Assembly (NCBI RefSeq): GCF_016919385.1
Contig: NZ_CP070351.1
Location: 4,030,001 to 4,094,000 of the forward strand
Direction of reading: 5' to 3'
Source: Gordonia sp. PDNC005
GTDB taxonomy: Bacteria; Actinomycetota; Actinomycetes; Mycobacteriales; Mycobacteriaceae
Length of the DNA: 64,000 nt
The notes under the pieces were generated by a model. That model was given only the letters and a program-made list of their open reading frames with translations. It had not been told where the DNA came from and ran no database searches. The position numbers and the translations under genes were made by a program. Each line of letters opens with the position of its first letter. Positions within the stretch are counted from its first letter, which is position 1. Shown piece after piece: positions 24,606-32,369 of the stretch.

Positions 24606-26024
24606 ATGACCCGACAGATCCGCCTGAACGCCTTCGACATGAACTGCGTCGCCCACCAGTCGCCCGGTCTCTGGCGGCATCCCGACGACGAGTCGTGGAA
24701 CTACAACACTCTGGACTATTGGGTGGAACTGGCGAAGCTGCTGGAACGTGGTCGATTCGACGGTTTGTTCATCGCCGACGTCCTCGGGACGTACGACGTC
24801 TACTCCCAGACCGATGAGGCGGCCATCCGTCAGGGCGCGCAGATCCCGGTCAACGACCCGTTGCTGCTGGTCTCGGCGATGGCGCACGCGACGGAGAACC
24901 TCGGGTTCGGCATCACGACCGGAACCGGGTTCGAGCATCCCTATCCCTTCGCCCGTCGAGTGTCGACGCTCGATCACCTCACCCGCGGGCGCATCGGCTG
25001 GAACGTCGTCACCGGGTATCTGCCGGCCGCCGCGCGCAACATGGGGGACGACCGGCTGCTCGACCACGACGCACGCTACGACCACGCCGACGAGTACCTC
25101 ACGGTGCTGTACAAGCTCTGGGAGGGATCGTGGGAAGACGACGCGGTACGACGCGATCGCGAGTCCGGCGTGTTCGCCGACCCGGCGAAGGTCCACCACA
25201 TCGGACATCGTGGTGAGCACTTCACGGTGCCCGGCATTCATCTCGCGGAGCCCTCGACGCAGCGGACACCGGTGATCTATCAAGCAGGCGCGTCCACTCG
25301 GGGAAGCCGGTTCGCGGCGGAGAACGCCGAGGCGATCTTCGTCGCCGCGCCGACCAAGACGATCCTGCGAGATGTCGTCGCCAAGACACGGGACGCGCTC
25401 GTCGCCGCAGGTCGTGGCCCCTATGACGCCCGGATCTACACCCTCGCCACCGTGATCACCGACGGCACGCCGGAGGCGGCGCGGGAGAAGGCCGCGCAGT
25501 ATCGGCGCTTCGCATCAGACGAGGGTTCGCTTGTTTTCATGTCGGGGTGGATGGGCATCGACCTGTCGCGATACAGCCTCGACGACCCGATCGGCGCCGT
25601 GGAGTCGAATGCGATCCAATCGGCTGTGGCGGCGTTCTCTCAGGCAGACGAGGACGGTCGAGCGTGGCGGGTTCGCGACGTGGCCGCCTGGGGCGGCATC
25701 GGGGGAATGGGGCCGGTGCTCATCGGGTCCGGTGACGAAGTCGCGGAAACGCTGATCGATTGGGTGGACGACACCGACGTCGACGGGTTCAATCTCGCGT
25801 ATGCGGTCACGCCGGGATCGTTCCGCGACGTAGTCGAACACGTGGTGCCCGCCCTCGACGCACGTGGCGCCTACCAGTCGGGGTATCAGCCGGGCTCGCT
25901 GCGCAACAAACTGTTCGGCCGAGGCGACCGCCTGCCAGACAATCATCGCGGTGCCACGTTCCGTGTCGGAGGGAGTGCGTCGACGATCGACGACTCGGCG
26001 CGCCGAGTGGAGGCCGGCGTCTGA
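24606..26024 (+). CDS. NtaA/SnaA/DszA-family flavin monooxygenase
   Basis: 472 residues. A luciferase-fold FMNH2-dependent monooxygenase related to dibenzothiophene-sulfone monooxygenase DszA and nitrilotriacetate monooxygenase. Diagnostic blocks are GRIGWNVVTGY, LDHDARYDHADEYL, LWEGSW, FADPAKVH and VIYQAGAS. These enzymes need a separate flavin reductase, and none is adjacent. Sequence resemblance to DszA is partial, so desulfurisation should not be assumed; alkane-sulfonate, sulfone or amine substrates are possible. It is 78 bp after the cupin regulator and convergent with the MpaB-type gene, two bases apart. Confidence 0.85.
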   Translation: MTRQIRLNAFDMNCVAHQSPGLWRHPDDESWNYNTLDYWVELAKLLERGRFDGLFIADVLGTYDVYSQTDEAAIRQGAQIPVNDPLLLVSAMAHATENLGFGITTGTGFEHPYPFARRVSTLDHLTRGRIGWNVVTGYLPAAARNMGDDRLLDHDARYDHADEYLTVLYKLWEGSWEDDAVRRDRESGVFADPAKVHHIGHRGEHFTVPGIHLAEPSTQRTPVIYQAGASTRGSRFAAENAEAIFVAAPTKTILRDVVAKTRDALVAAGRGPYDARIYTLATVITDGTPEAAREKAAQYRRFASDEGSLVFMSGWMGIDLSRYSLDDPIGAVESNAIQSAVAAFSQADEDGRAWRVRDVAAWGGIGGMGPVLIGSGDEVAETLIDWVDDTDVDGFNLAYAVTPGSFRDVVEHVVPALDARGAYQSGYQPGSLRNKLFGRGDRLPDNHRGATFRVGGSASTIDDSARRVEAGV

Positions 26025-26026
26025 GG

Positions 26027-26896
26027 TCAGACCAGCGGACGTCCGGTCCGCATCCGCCATCGCACGTCGGCCAACAGCAGATTGAACGGGAACTTCCGCA
26101 TCGGGGCAGGCATGAGCCTCACTCCGACGCGCAGGACGGCATTGTGTGCGTCGAAGATCCGCTTCTGCGCGGGCGTCTGTGTGACGCCGAGTTTGTCGCG
26201 GAACTCTGGCGGCAGGTATCCGACAGTCAGCAGTTCCGACCACGGGCCCATGATCATCGACACCGGTTTGGCGGCGAATTTGAGGCGGACCAGGGACTTC
26301 AGGTAGCTGCGGATCACATCGTCGAGCTCCATGCTCGCAACCGTCTCATTCCAGTACACCTCGAAGTCGGCCCTGGTGGCCGGCCACATCTCGGGAGGCA
26401 TCTGCAGGGTGGTGCCCATGATCGCGCCTTGACGGTATGCCTCCTCGGTGATGACCGACGGATCGCCGTAGAGGCGGATCATGTCCTCCCAGCCTCGGTA
26501 GAGGCATGCTGCGACCCAGAGCTGGAGCTTGGCGTCGAACGCGTTGTATTTGACCGGGCTCGAACTGGACGATCGAACGTGAGCGTGCGACTTGTTGACC
26601 GCGTGGCGGTACTTCCGGCGCAGTTCGGCGTCGCCCATGGCGGCGACGGCGAGATACGTGAGGGTCGTTCGTGTCCGCTTGACCGGGTGCTTGAAGAGGT
26701 TGCCCGATTCGACCTTGCTCTCGTAGACGCCATAGCCGACCGCCGGCAGGGTCAGTTGCATGATCACGTTGGCTGGACCCGCAAGCAGGGCTGGGCCGAG
26801 CAGGGTCAGATCGTTGATCTGCTGCTCGTCCAGCTCCGCGCGCCTGGTGCGAGGCATCGGATCCGCCTGAAACGACTCGATCGGCTGTGCTGTCAT
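26027..26896 (-). CDS. MpaB/DUF2236 (oxygenase-type) family protein
   Basis: 289 residues of the family that includes rubber oxygenase Lcp and the fungal MpaB oxygenase. Seen: LLAGPANVIMQLTLPAVGYGV at the start, NKSHAHVRSS with a conserved His, and AKLQLWVAACLYRG. In most relatives I know this last segment reads WVHAT, so a usually conserved His appears replaced by Ala. There is no signal peptide, unlike secreted Lcp. ATG 26896 follows GGGGAG. It is divergent from a TetR gene that probably regulates it. The reaction and substrate are unknown. Confidence 0.78.
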   Translation of the reverse strand: MTAQPIESFQADPMPRTRRAELDEQQINDLTLLGPALLAGPANVIMQLTLPAVGYGVYESKVESGNLFKHPVKRTRTTLTYLAVAAMGDAELRRKYRHAVNKSHAHVRSSSSSPVKYNAFDAKLQLWVAACLYRGWEDMIRLYGDPSVITEEAYRQGAIMGTTLQMPPEMWPATRADFEVYWNETVASMELDDVIRSYLKSLVRLKFAAKPVSMIMGPWSELLTVGYLPPEFRDKLGVTQTPAQKRIFDAHNAVLRVGVRLMPAPMRKFPFNLLLADVRWRMRTGRPLV

Positions 26897-26979
26897 GACA
26901 CTCCCCAAAGTGATAACGCGTGTTTCCTGTTATTGATTCAACGCCCGGCGATCCCCGGTGTCAAGGGGTGGAGTGTTAT
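26897..26979. promoter_or_regulatory. Divergent promoter with ATAAC...GTTAT inverted repeat
   Basis: The 83-bp spacer between the MpaB-type gene and the TetR gene holds the arms ATAAC and GTTAT separated by 12 bases within an otherwise AT-richer stretch (about 26915-26938). This is the likely operator of the TetR regulator, but the arms are short and the call is inference. Confidence 0.4.
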
Positions 26980-27621
26980 ATGGACGGTGTGACCAAGCCT
27001 GGTGAGACCGCGAGCGAACTGCGCTCCTACGGCGGGGAGGCGGGCGATGCTCGTGTGGCTCGTCGGCGCGCGGCGCTCATCGATGCGAGTCTCGACATGC
27101 TCACGGAGTCGGACGTCGGCACTGTCACGGTCCGCGGCATCTGCGCTCGTGCGGGCCTCACCCCGCGGTACTTCTATGAGAGTTTCGACAACGTCGACGC
27201 CCTCGCTCGTGCGACATACGACGGTGTGATCGCGGAGATCGCCGAGCGGGCCGCTGACGCGTTCGCGCATGGCGGCGACGCGCGAGGGAAGGTTCGGGCG
27301 GCGGTCGAAGCGATCGTCGACGTGATCGAATCCGACCCGCGGACCGGCAAGCTGATCTTCTCCGACACGCTCCGCAGTCCGGTTCTCGCCGGCCGACGAG
27401 CCGATTCTCTGCAGTTGTTCGCGAACCTCACGTCGGAGTCGGCGGCCCAGGTGGCTCGTGTCGGGCAGGCCGATGAGACGATGGCCGCAGCGCATTTCCA
27501 GGTGGGCGGCCTCGGTCGCGTCCTCGCCTCGTGGACGGAGGGTCGCCTCGACCTCGATCGTGACCGACTCGTCGCGGTGTGTGTGCGCATGATGCTGCCG
27601 ATCGCGGCGGAGCGGAGCTGA
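26980..27621 (+). CDS. TetR-family regulator
   Basis: 213 residues. The helix-turn-helix lies at about 45-75 (GTVTVRGICARAGLTPRYFYESFDNVDAL), with an Ala-rich all-helical ligand domain after it. ATG 26980 has GGAG a suitable distance upstream. It is divergent from the MpaB-type gene and only four bases before the next TetR gene, so two repressors are made from one transcript. It most likely controls the MpaB-type gene; its ligand is unknown. Confidence 0.85.
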   Translation: MDGVTKPGETASELRSYGGEAGDARVARRRAALIDASLDMLTESDVGTVTVRGICARAGLTPRYFYESFDNVDALARATYDGVIAEIAERAADAFAHGGDARGKVRAAVEAIVDVIESDPRTGKLIFSDTLRSPVLAGRRADSLQLFANLTSESAAQVARVGQADETMAAAHFQVGGLGRVLASWTEGRLDLDRDRLVAVCVRMMLPIAAERS

Positions 27622-27625
27622 CTCG

Positions 27626-28243
27626 ATGACTCGACCGACCACCGGTTCGTGGCGCGACTACGGCGTAGTCCATCTCCCGGCGCCACTCCGGGCTGCGCTC
27701 GAGGCTTTCATGGAGCACGGCTACCACGGCACATCGGTCCGTGACATCGCATCGCGTGCCGGCTTGTCGGTACCCGGTCTGTATCACCACTACCCGTCCA
27801 AGCAGTCTCTTCTTCAAGGGCTGCTCGAGTTGACGATGACCGATCTCCTTCGCCGGTCCGCGCAGGCGATCGAGGAGGCGGGTGACGATCCGGTGACGCA
27901 GTTCGACGCGGTCGTCGAATCGTTGCTGCGGTTTCACATGTTCCGTCGAGAGCAGGCGTTCGTCGGATCGACCGAGCTCCGGAGTCTGGACGACGACTAT
28001 CGGCCGACGTACATCGGGCACCGCACGCGCCAGCAGCGGATGGTCGACGAGATCGTTCTCTCCGGAGTCCGGTCGGGTGTGTTCGTCACAGTCGACCCCA
28101 AAGGTGCGGCTCGGGCCGTCGCGTCCATGTGTGTCGGCGTCTCGACCTGGTACCGAGTGGACGGTGAACTCGGTGCAGACGACCTGATCGCGCGGAACCT
28201 CGAGTACGCCCGCGCGATCGTCGGTTACCGTCCGACCGATTGA
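27626..28243 (+). CDS. TetR-family regulator of the downstream acyl-CoA operon
   Basis: 205 residues. N-terminal helix-turn-helix with HGYHGTSVRDIASRAGLSVPGLYHHYPSKQSLL, a TetR C-terminal domain thereafter. It is followed, 62 bp later, by a perfect 20-base palindrome and then the dehydrogenase-kinase-SDR operon on the same strand. That makes it the best candidate repressor of those genes, probably released by an acyl-CoA. Binding specificity is inferred from position only. Confidence 0.87.
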   Translation: MTRPTTGSWRDYGVVHLPAPLRAALEAFMEHGYHGTSVRDIASRAGLSVPGLYHHYPSKQSLLQGLLELTMTDLLRRSAQAIEEAGDDPVTQFDAVVESLLRFHMFRREQAFVGSTELRSLDDDYRPTYIGHRTRQQRMVDEIVLSGVRSGVFVTVDPKGAARAVASMCVGVSTWYRVDGELGADDLIARNLEYARAIVGYRPTD

Positions 28244-28305
28244 GTGTTCGGCGTTCCGCGGATTGTCCTTGACGTGACGTTGGTCTCGTGGAACAGTGAT
28301 CGCGT

Positions 28306-28325
28306 GACCGAGCGAGCGCTCGGTC
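28306..28325. promoter_or_regulatory. Perfect palindromic operator, TetR type
   Basis: GACCGAGCG and CGCTCGGTC form nine-base arms around a two-base centre (AG). The site lies 19 bases before the ATG of the acyl-CoA dehydrogenase gene and after the TetR gene. Size and symmetry suit a TetR dimer pair. The match is direct; its cognate protein is inferred. Confidence 0.75.
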
Positions 28326-28344
28326 AGAAACGAGGATTGTGCTC

Positions 28345-29547
28345 ATGACGATCGATCTGTCCTATCGTCCCGAGGTAGTCGAGTTGGTGGCTCGGACCGA
28401 ACTCTTCATCAACGAACACGTCCTTCCGGTGGAGAACGAGTTCCGTGGCGACGTGACGGCAGCGGGAGGTGACGACCTCCGTCGTGACCTGAACGCCAAG
28501 GCCAAGGCCGCCGGTGTGTTCGCTCCGCACGCGCCTGTCGAGTTCGGCGGGCTGGGCCTGTCGATGTCCGATCGTGCACCGGTGTTCGAGGCGGCCGGAC
28601 GGTCGACGTTCGGGCCGGTGGCTCTGCACATCGGTGCTCCCGACGAGGGCAACGTCCACATGCTCGCGCACATCGCAGACGACCGCCAGCGTCACGAATA
28701 CCTGGCGCCGCTCGCGGCCGGCGACGTCCGCAGTGCGTTCGCGATGACCGAGCCGTCACCGGGCGCGGGCGCCGACCCGGACGCCCTGTCGACCACCGCT
28801 GCACGAGTCGACGGCGGGTGGAAGATCAACGGGCGTAAGCGATTCATCACCGGCGCCGACGGCGCGGGCTTCTTCATCATCATGGCGCGCACATCGGGTG
28901 AACCGGGCGACCGCGGCGGTGCGACGATGTTCCTCGCACCCGGCGACGCCGAGGGCATCAGCGTCGACCGCCACATCCACACCACTGACAAGTCGATGAT
29001 CGGCGGTCACTGCGAGATGACGTTCACCGACGTCTTCGTCCCGGACGCCGACGTGTTGGGCGAGGTCAACGAGGGGTATCGCTACGCACAGGTCCGTCTC
29101 GGTCCTGCCCGCATGACTCACGTCATGCGATGGATGGGCTCGGCGGTTCGCGCACAGAAGGTCGCGCTCGACTACGTCGAGCAGCGGCAGGGTTTCGGCG
29201 GACGGCTCGCCGACCTCGGCATGATCCAACAGCTCGTGGCCGACAACGAGATCGACCTCGCCGCCGCTCGAGCGCTCCTAGTTCGAGCGTGTTGGGAACT
29301 GGATCAGGGCGCCCACGCATCGGACTCGACGTCGATCGCGAAGACGTTCGGGGCCGAGGCGTTCTCGCGTGTGGTGGACCGCAGCATTCAGATGTGCGGC
29401 GGTCTGGGCGTCTCGGAGGACCTGCCGCTGGCTCGTCTCGCCGACGAGTTGCGTCCGTTCCGGATCTACGACGGTCCTTCCGAAGTGCACCGGTGGGCGA
29501 TCGCCAAGCGTGCTGTCGGACGTGTCCGCAAGGAGCGACAGGCATGA
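28345..29547 (+). CDS. Acyl-CoA dehydrogenase, ACAD10/11-like
   Basis: 400 residues. FAD-contact block FAMTEPSPGAGADPD, flexible KRFITGADGAG, LGPARMTHVMRWMG in the C-terminal domain and IYDGPSEVHRWAIAKR at the end. These resemble the dehydrogenase domain of animal ACAD10/ACAD11 and bacterial LvaC-type proteins, which act after phosphorylation of a 4-hydroxyacyl-CoA to give the enoyl product with loss of phosphate. It overlaps the kinase gene by four bases (ATGA). The 4-hydroxyacyl-CoA role is inferred from the gene pair, not from this chain alone. Confidence 0.85.
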   Translation: MTIDLSYRPEVVELVARTELFINEHVLPVENEFRGDVTAAGGDDLRRDLNAKAKAAGVFAPHAPVEFGGLGLSMSDRAPVFEAAGRSTFGPVALHIGAPDEGNVHMLAHIADDRQRHEYLAPLAAGDVRSAFAMTEPSPGAGADPDALSTTAARVDGGWKINGRKRFITGADGAGFFIIMARTSGEPGDRGGATMFLAPGDAEGISVDRHIHTTDKSMIGGHCEMTFTDVFVPDADVLGEVNEGYRYAQVRLGPARMTHVMRWMGSAVRAQKVALDYVEQRQGFGGRLADLGMIQQLVADNEIDLAAARALLVRACWELDQGAHASDSTSIAKTFGAEAFSRVVDRSIQMCGGLGVSEDLPLARLADELRPFRIYDGPSEVHRWAIAKRAVGRVRKERQA

Positions 29548-30560
29548 GCGATCATTCCGGGCTCGCGGCAGCGGATCTGCGCCGACTGCTTGAAAGCAAC
29601 GGCGTCGACGTGATCGGCGACCTGCGGATCGACCTGATCAGCGGCGGCCGATCCAATCTGACGTTCGACGTCCGCGACGATGTGCACCATTGGGTGGCGC
29701 GCCGCCCACCGATGGGCGGTCTCACCCCCTCTGCGCACGACATGGAACGCGAATGGGCGGTCACCTCGGCGCTCGCTCGGACCGGCGTGCCTGTCGCGCC
29801 GACCGTCGCGATCGACCGGTCGGGAGACGTGATCGGTGCGCCGTGCACCGTCGTCGAGTTCGTCGACGGTGACGTGATCCGTTCGTCGGACGACCTCGCG
29901 CGCTTCTCCGACGCGCAGGTGGACGCATCGATCGATGCGCTGGTCCGGACGCTCGCCGACCTGCACGCCGTCGACTACGCGGCCGTCGGGCTCGCCGAGT
30001 TCGGGCGCCCGGAGGGCTTCGCGGCGCGTCAGATCAAGTTGTGGGCCAGGCAGTGGGGGATCGTCAAGACCCGCGAGCTCGACGACGTCGACCGGCTCGT
30101 CGGAATCCTGTCCGACCGAGTGCCTGCCGCCGCACGGAACACGATCGTGCACGGCGACTTCCGCATCGACAACACGATCCTCGCGCCGGGCGACCCCGGT
30201 CGGGTCGCCGCAGTCGTCGACTGGGAGCTGTCGGCGCTCGGCGATCCGATCACCGACGTCGCGCTGATGTGCGTCTACCGCCAGCCGGTGTTCTCGTCGG
30301 TTCTCGGCTTCGACGCCGCGTGGACCAGTGATCGTCTGCCCGACGCGGACTCGCTCGCCGAGCGTTACGCGCAGGCGACCGGAGCAGACCTCGGCGACTG
30401 GGCGTTCTACCTCGGCCTCGCCAATCTGAAGCTCGGCGTCATCGCCGAAGGCATCACCCACCGTGCACTTCAGGGCGGATCGTCCGGCGCGGCGGGCGCG
30501 GAGAAGGCCGCCGAGGCAACCGCATCATTCATCGCACAGGGACTGGAGGCCGTGAAATGA
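29544..30560 (+). CDS. APH-type kinase, ACAD10/11-like phosphotransferase
   Basis: 338 residues of the aminoglycoside-phosphotransferase fold. Seen: GGRSNLTFDV nucleotide loop, catalytic loop HGDFRIDNTIL, and metal-binding VVDWELSALGDPITDVA, which is the form found in the kinase domain of ACAD10/ACAD11 and LvaA rather than in drug-modifying enzymes. The likely reaction is ATP-dependent phosphorylation of the hydroxyl of a 4-hydroxyacyl-CoA. It overlaps both neighbours by ATGA, so the three products are translationally coupled. Antibiotic resistance is unlikely in this context. Confidence 0.87.
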   Translation: MSDHSGLAAADLRRLLESNGVDVIGDLRIDLISGGRSNLTFDVRDDVHHWVARRPPMGGLTPSAHDMEREWAVTSALARTGVPVAPTVAIDRSGDVIGAPCTVVEFVDGDVIRSSDDLARFSDAQVDASIDALVRTLADLHAVDYAAVGLAEFGRPEGFAARQIKLWARQWGIVKTRELDDVDRLVGILSDRVPAAARNTIVHGDFRIDNTILAPGDPGRVAAVVDWELSALGDPITDVALMCVYRQPVFSSVLGFDAAWTSDRLPDADSLAERYAQATGADLGDWAFYLGLANLKLGVIAEGITHRALQGGSSGAAGAEKAAEATASFIAQGLEAVK

Positions 30561-31297
30561 CCGCACGCAAGGTGGCGCTGGTGACCGGAGGGTCGCGCGG
30601 AATCGGCGCGGCAGTCGCAAACCGGTTCGCCAGCGAGGGGTGGGACCTGACGATCAGCGCTCGCGGCCAGGAGGCGCTCGACGCGCGTGCCGATCAACTC
30701 CGCGAGCACGGCGGCCGAGTGGTGTCGGTGGCTGCAGATTCCACCGACGAAGACGCCGTCGGCGCACTGATCGCTCGTCACGTCGAAGAGTACGGCCGGA
30801 CCGACGCACTCGTCGTCAACGCAGGCATGGGTCTCAAGGGTGGTTTCGGTGACTTTCCTGTACGGCGCTTCGACCGGTTGTACCAGGTCAACGTGCGTGC
30901 GCCGTTCCAGTTGATGCAGGGCCTTCTGCCGAGCCTTCGGTCGGCGGTCGACGCGGCCGGGGCGGCGAAAGTCATCGCGATCGCGTCCATCACCGGTGTG
31001 TACCCGGAGCCGGAGATGGCGGCGTACGGCGCCACGAAGGCGGCCCTGATCTCGATGTGCGAGACGTTCAACCTCGAGGAGTCCGTGAACGGCATCTCGG
31101 CGACGTCGATCGCGCCCGGCTACGTCGACACCGACATGTCGGAGTGGACGAAGGGGGAGGGCGCGATCCCCGGTGACGAGATGATCTCCGCCGAGGACGT
31201 CGCCACCGTCGCGTACGCGGTCTCGCAGCTCTCGCGCTGGGCCGTCCTCCCGCAAGCGGTCCTCACCCGCCCCGGCCCGAACCTGCATCGCGCCTGA
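30557..31297 (+). CDS. Short-chain dehydrogenase/reductase
   Basis: 246 residues. Rossmann NAD(P) loop TGGSRGIGAAV, NAG segment VVNAGMG, catalytic Ser in IASITG and the YGATK motif (Tyr, Lys) are all present. Last gene of the TetR-ACAD-kinase-SDR unit, overlapping the kinase gene by four bases. It probably oxidises or reduces a hydroxyacyl or ketoacyl intermediate of the same pathway. Which step it catalyses is not shown by sequence. Confidence 0.88.
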   Translation: MTARKVALVTGGSRGIGAAVANRFASEGWDLTISARGQEALDARADQLREHGGRVVSVAADSTDEDAVGALIARHVEEYGRTDALVVNAGMGLKGGFGDFPVRRFDRLYQVNVRAPFQLMQGLLPSLRSAVDAAGAAKVIAIASITGVYPEPEMAAYGATKAALISMCETFNLEESVNGISATSIAPGYVDTDMSEWTKGEGAIPGDEMISAEDVATVAYAVSQLSRWAVLPQAVLTRPGPNLHRA

Positions 31298-31307
31298 GCG
31301 CCCGCGG

Positions 31308-31399
31308 CGCTGCTCCTCGAGCGTGAGCGCTCGCCGTTCCTTGAGCGCGCTCTCTGTTCCTTGAGCGTCATTCCTGCTCCTTGAGCGGAGTCGAAAGGT
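31308..31399. repeat. Repeated CTTGAGCG elements ending in the 988-1065 arm sequence
   Basis: Four spaced copies of a C(T/C)TGAGCG or TCGAGCG core lie here, the last extended to TTGAGCGGAGTCGAAAGGTC. That extended form matches the left arm of the inverted repeat at 988-1065. The region separates the convergent SDR and histidine phosphatase genes. Confidence 0.7.
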
Positions 31400-32061
31400 C
31401 AGCGGAACGAAAGGATCCCGTCGGAGGCCAGGTGACCGTGCTCGTTGACGGACACGACGGTGAGGCCGCTTCGCCCTGACACGATCTTGGTGACGGACGC
31501 ATTCACGAACGTCCTCGACACCGCGGGCCATCCCGCGGGCGGAACGCCCCACAGTTGTGACACGAGCAGTCCGATGGTTCCTGCGGACGACGTGATGAGC
31601 ACGTTCTGGCCCGATCCGGCGAGTTCGGCGGCACGCTGCGATGCGGCGTGTGTGCGGGCGAGGAACTCGGCGAAGGTCTCGTCGGCGGGCTGGGTTCCGG
31701 CGATCCACGCGTCGAGCCCGGCGTCGAGCACCTTCTGGTACGCGGCGCGGTCGGCGAACAGGTCGGCCGCCGCCGTCATGAGTTCGGCGGGGAGCTCGTA
31801 CTCGTTCCAGTCTGCGTCCACCTGGTGATCCGGTCGGGTGCCGAATCCTTCGAGGACGCAGGTCAGCGTGTCCCGTTGGCGCGGGAGGTCGCCGGAGATC
31901 GCGGCGTCGAAGGTCGGGACGATGCGGGCGAGGAGCTCTCCGGTGCGCCGGGCCTGCGCGAATCCGAGGTCGGTGAGTCCGGGGCCGGTCCCGTCGGTGC
32001 TGCCGACGCCGTAGGCGTGCGCGGGTGCTTGACCGTGACGGACGAGGTAGATGGCGCCCAT
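31399..32061 (-). CDS. Histidine phosphatase family protein
   Basis: 220 residues. The catalytic motif LVRHGQ is at residues 6-11, with supporting residues in SGDLPRQRDTL and a second histidine region near SSAGTIGLL. The second half of the usual SHG motif reads SSAGT, so the typical catalytic second His looks replaced. Members include phosphoglycerate mutase-like enzymes and small-molecule phosphatases; specificity cannot be called. It is divergent from the leader peptide/ROK unit and convergent with the SDR operon. Confidence 0.82.
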   Translation of the reverse strand: MGAIYLVRHGQAPAHAYGVGSTDGTGPGLTDLGFAQARRTGELLARIVPTFDAAISGDLPRQRDTLTCVLEGFGTRPDHQVDADWNEYELPAELMTAAADLFADRAAYQKVLDAGLDAWIAGTQPADETFAEFLARTHAASQRAAELAGSGQNVLITSSAGTIGLLVSQLWGVPPAGWPAVSRTFVNASVTKIVSGRSGLTVVSVNEHGHLASDGILSFR

Positions 32062-32134
32062 GTCAGCAGGCCGTTCTGTGCATGTGGGGGTGCGTGGCGG
32101 TGGTCACGTTTCCACCGTAGACGGCCCGCTTCAC

Positions 32135-32164
32135 TTGCCATGCGCCGCGGGTGCTTGCTAGCTT
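32135..32164 (+). promoter_or_regulatory. Promoter of a leaderless leader peptide
   Basis: A -35-like TTGCCA (32135-32140), an 18-base spacer and an extended -10 (TGC then TAGCTT, 32159-32164) lie such that transcription would begin at or next to the A of ATG 32171, six bases later. No ribosome-binding site is available, which fits a leaderless transcript. This is a reading of consensus elements, not an experiment. Confidence 0.6.
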
Positions 32165-32170
32165 CGCTCC

Positions 32171-32275
32171 ATGACTCGTCAGCTGCACGCGATCCCGGAG
32201 GTCACCTACGTGACCACCGCTCTGGGTTGCCGTCTGCCGCTGGCCCGGGTCCTCTGTTGTCGCCGAATGCGCTGA
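32171..32275 (+). CDS. Putative Cys-containing leader peptide (attenuator) before the ROK gene
   Basis: A 34-residue reading frame beginning MTRQLHAIPEV and ending RVLCCRRMR, with a Cys-Cys pair (bases 32255-32260) and one earlier Cys. The stop lies 94 bases before the ROK gene. Leaderless small ORFs with consecutive Cys codons act as cysteine-responsive attenuators in mycobacteria, and this one has the promoter position, length and Cys pair expected. Actual attenuation is inference; no clear terminator-antiterminator pair was found downstream. The 308-base spacer 32062-32369 holds only this ORF and its promoter. Confidence 0.55.
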   Translation: MTRQLHAIPEVTYVTTALGCRLPLARVLCCRRMR

Positions 32276-32369
32276 ACCAGCCCATTTCTCGCCTGCTCTC
32301 CTGCGGGCACTCTCTTTCGTCGCGATCGACTGCCGTCGTGTTGCGCGTCCGGCACAAGGACCCCTGAAA

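Noticed and set aside
23913-25283. Upstream extension of the azlC frame
   Set aside because: AzlC homology starts near residue 1 of the 23912 start; the extension is antisense to the regulator and the DszA-like gene.
24606-26024. Desulfurisation (dsz) operon
   Set aside because: Only one DszA-like gene is present, without dszB or dszC, and similarity to DszA is partial.
29544-30560. Aminoglycoside resistance gene
   Set aside because: The motif set and gene partners fit the ACAD10/11 kinase group, not drug-modifying APH enzymes.
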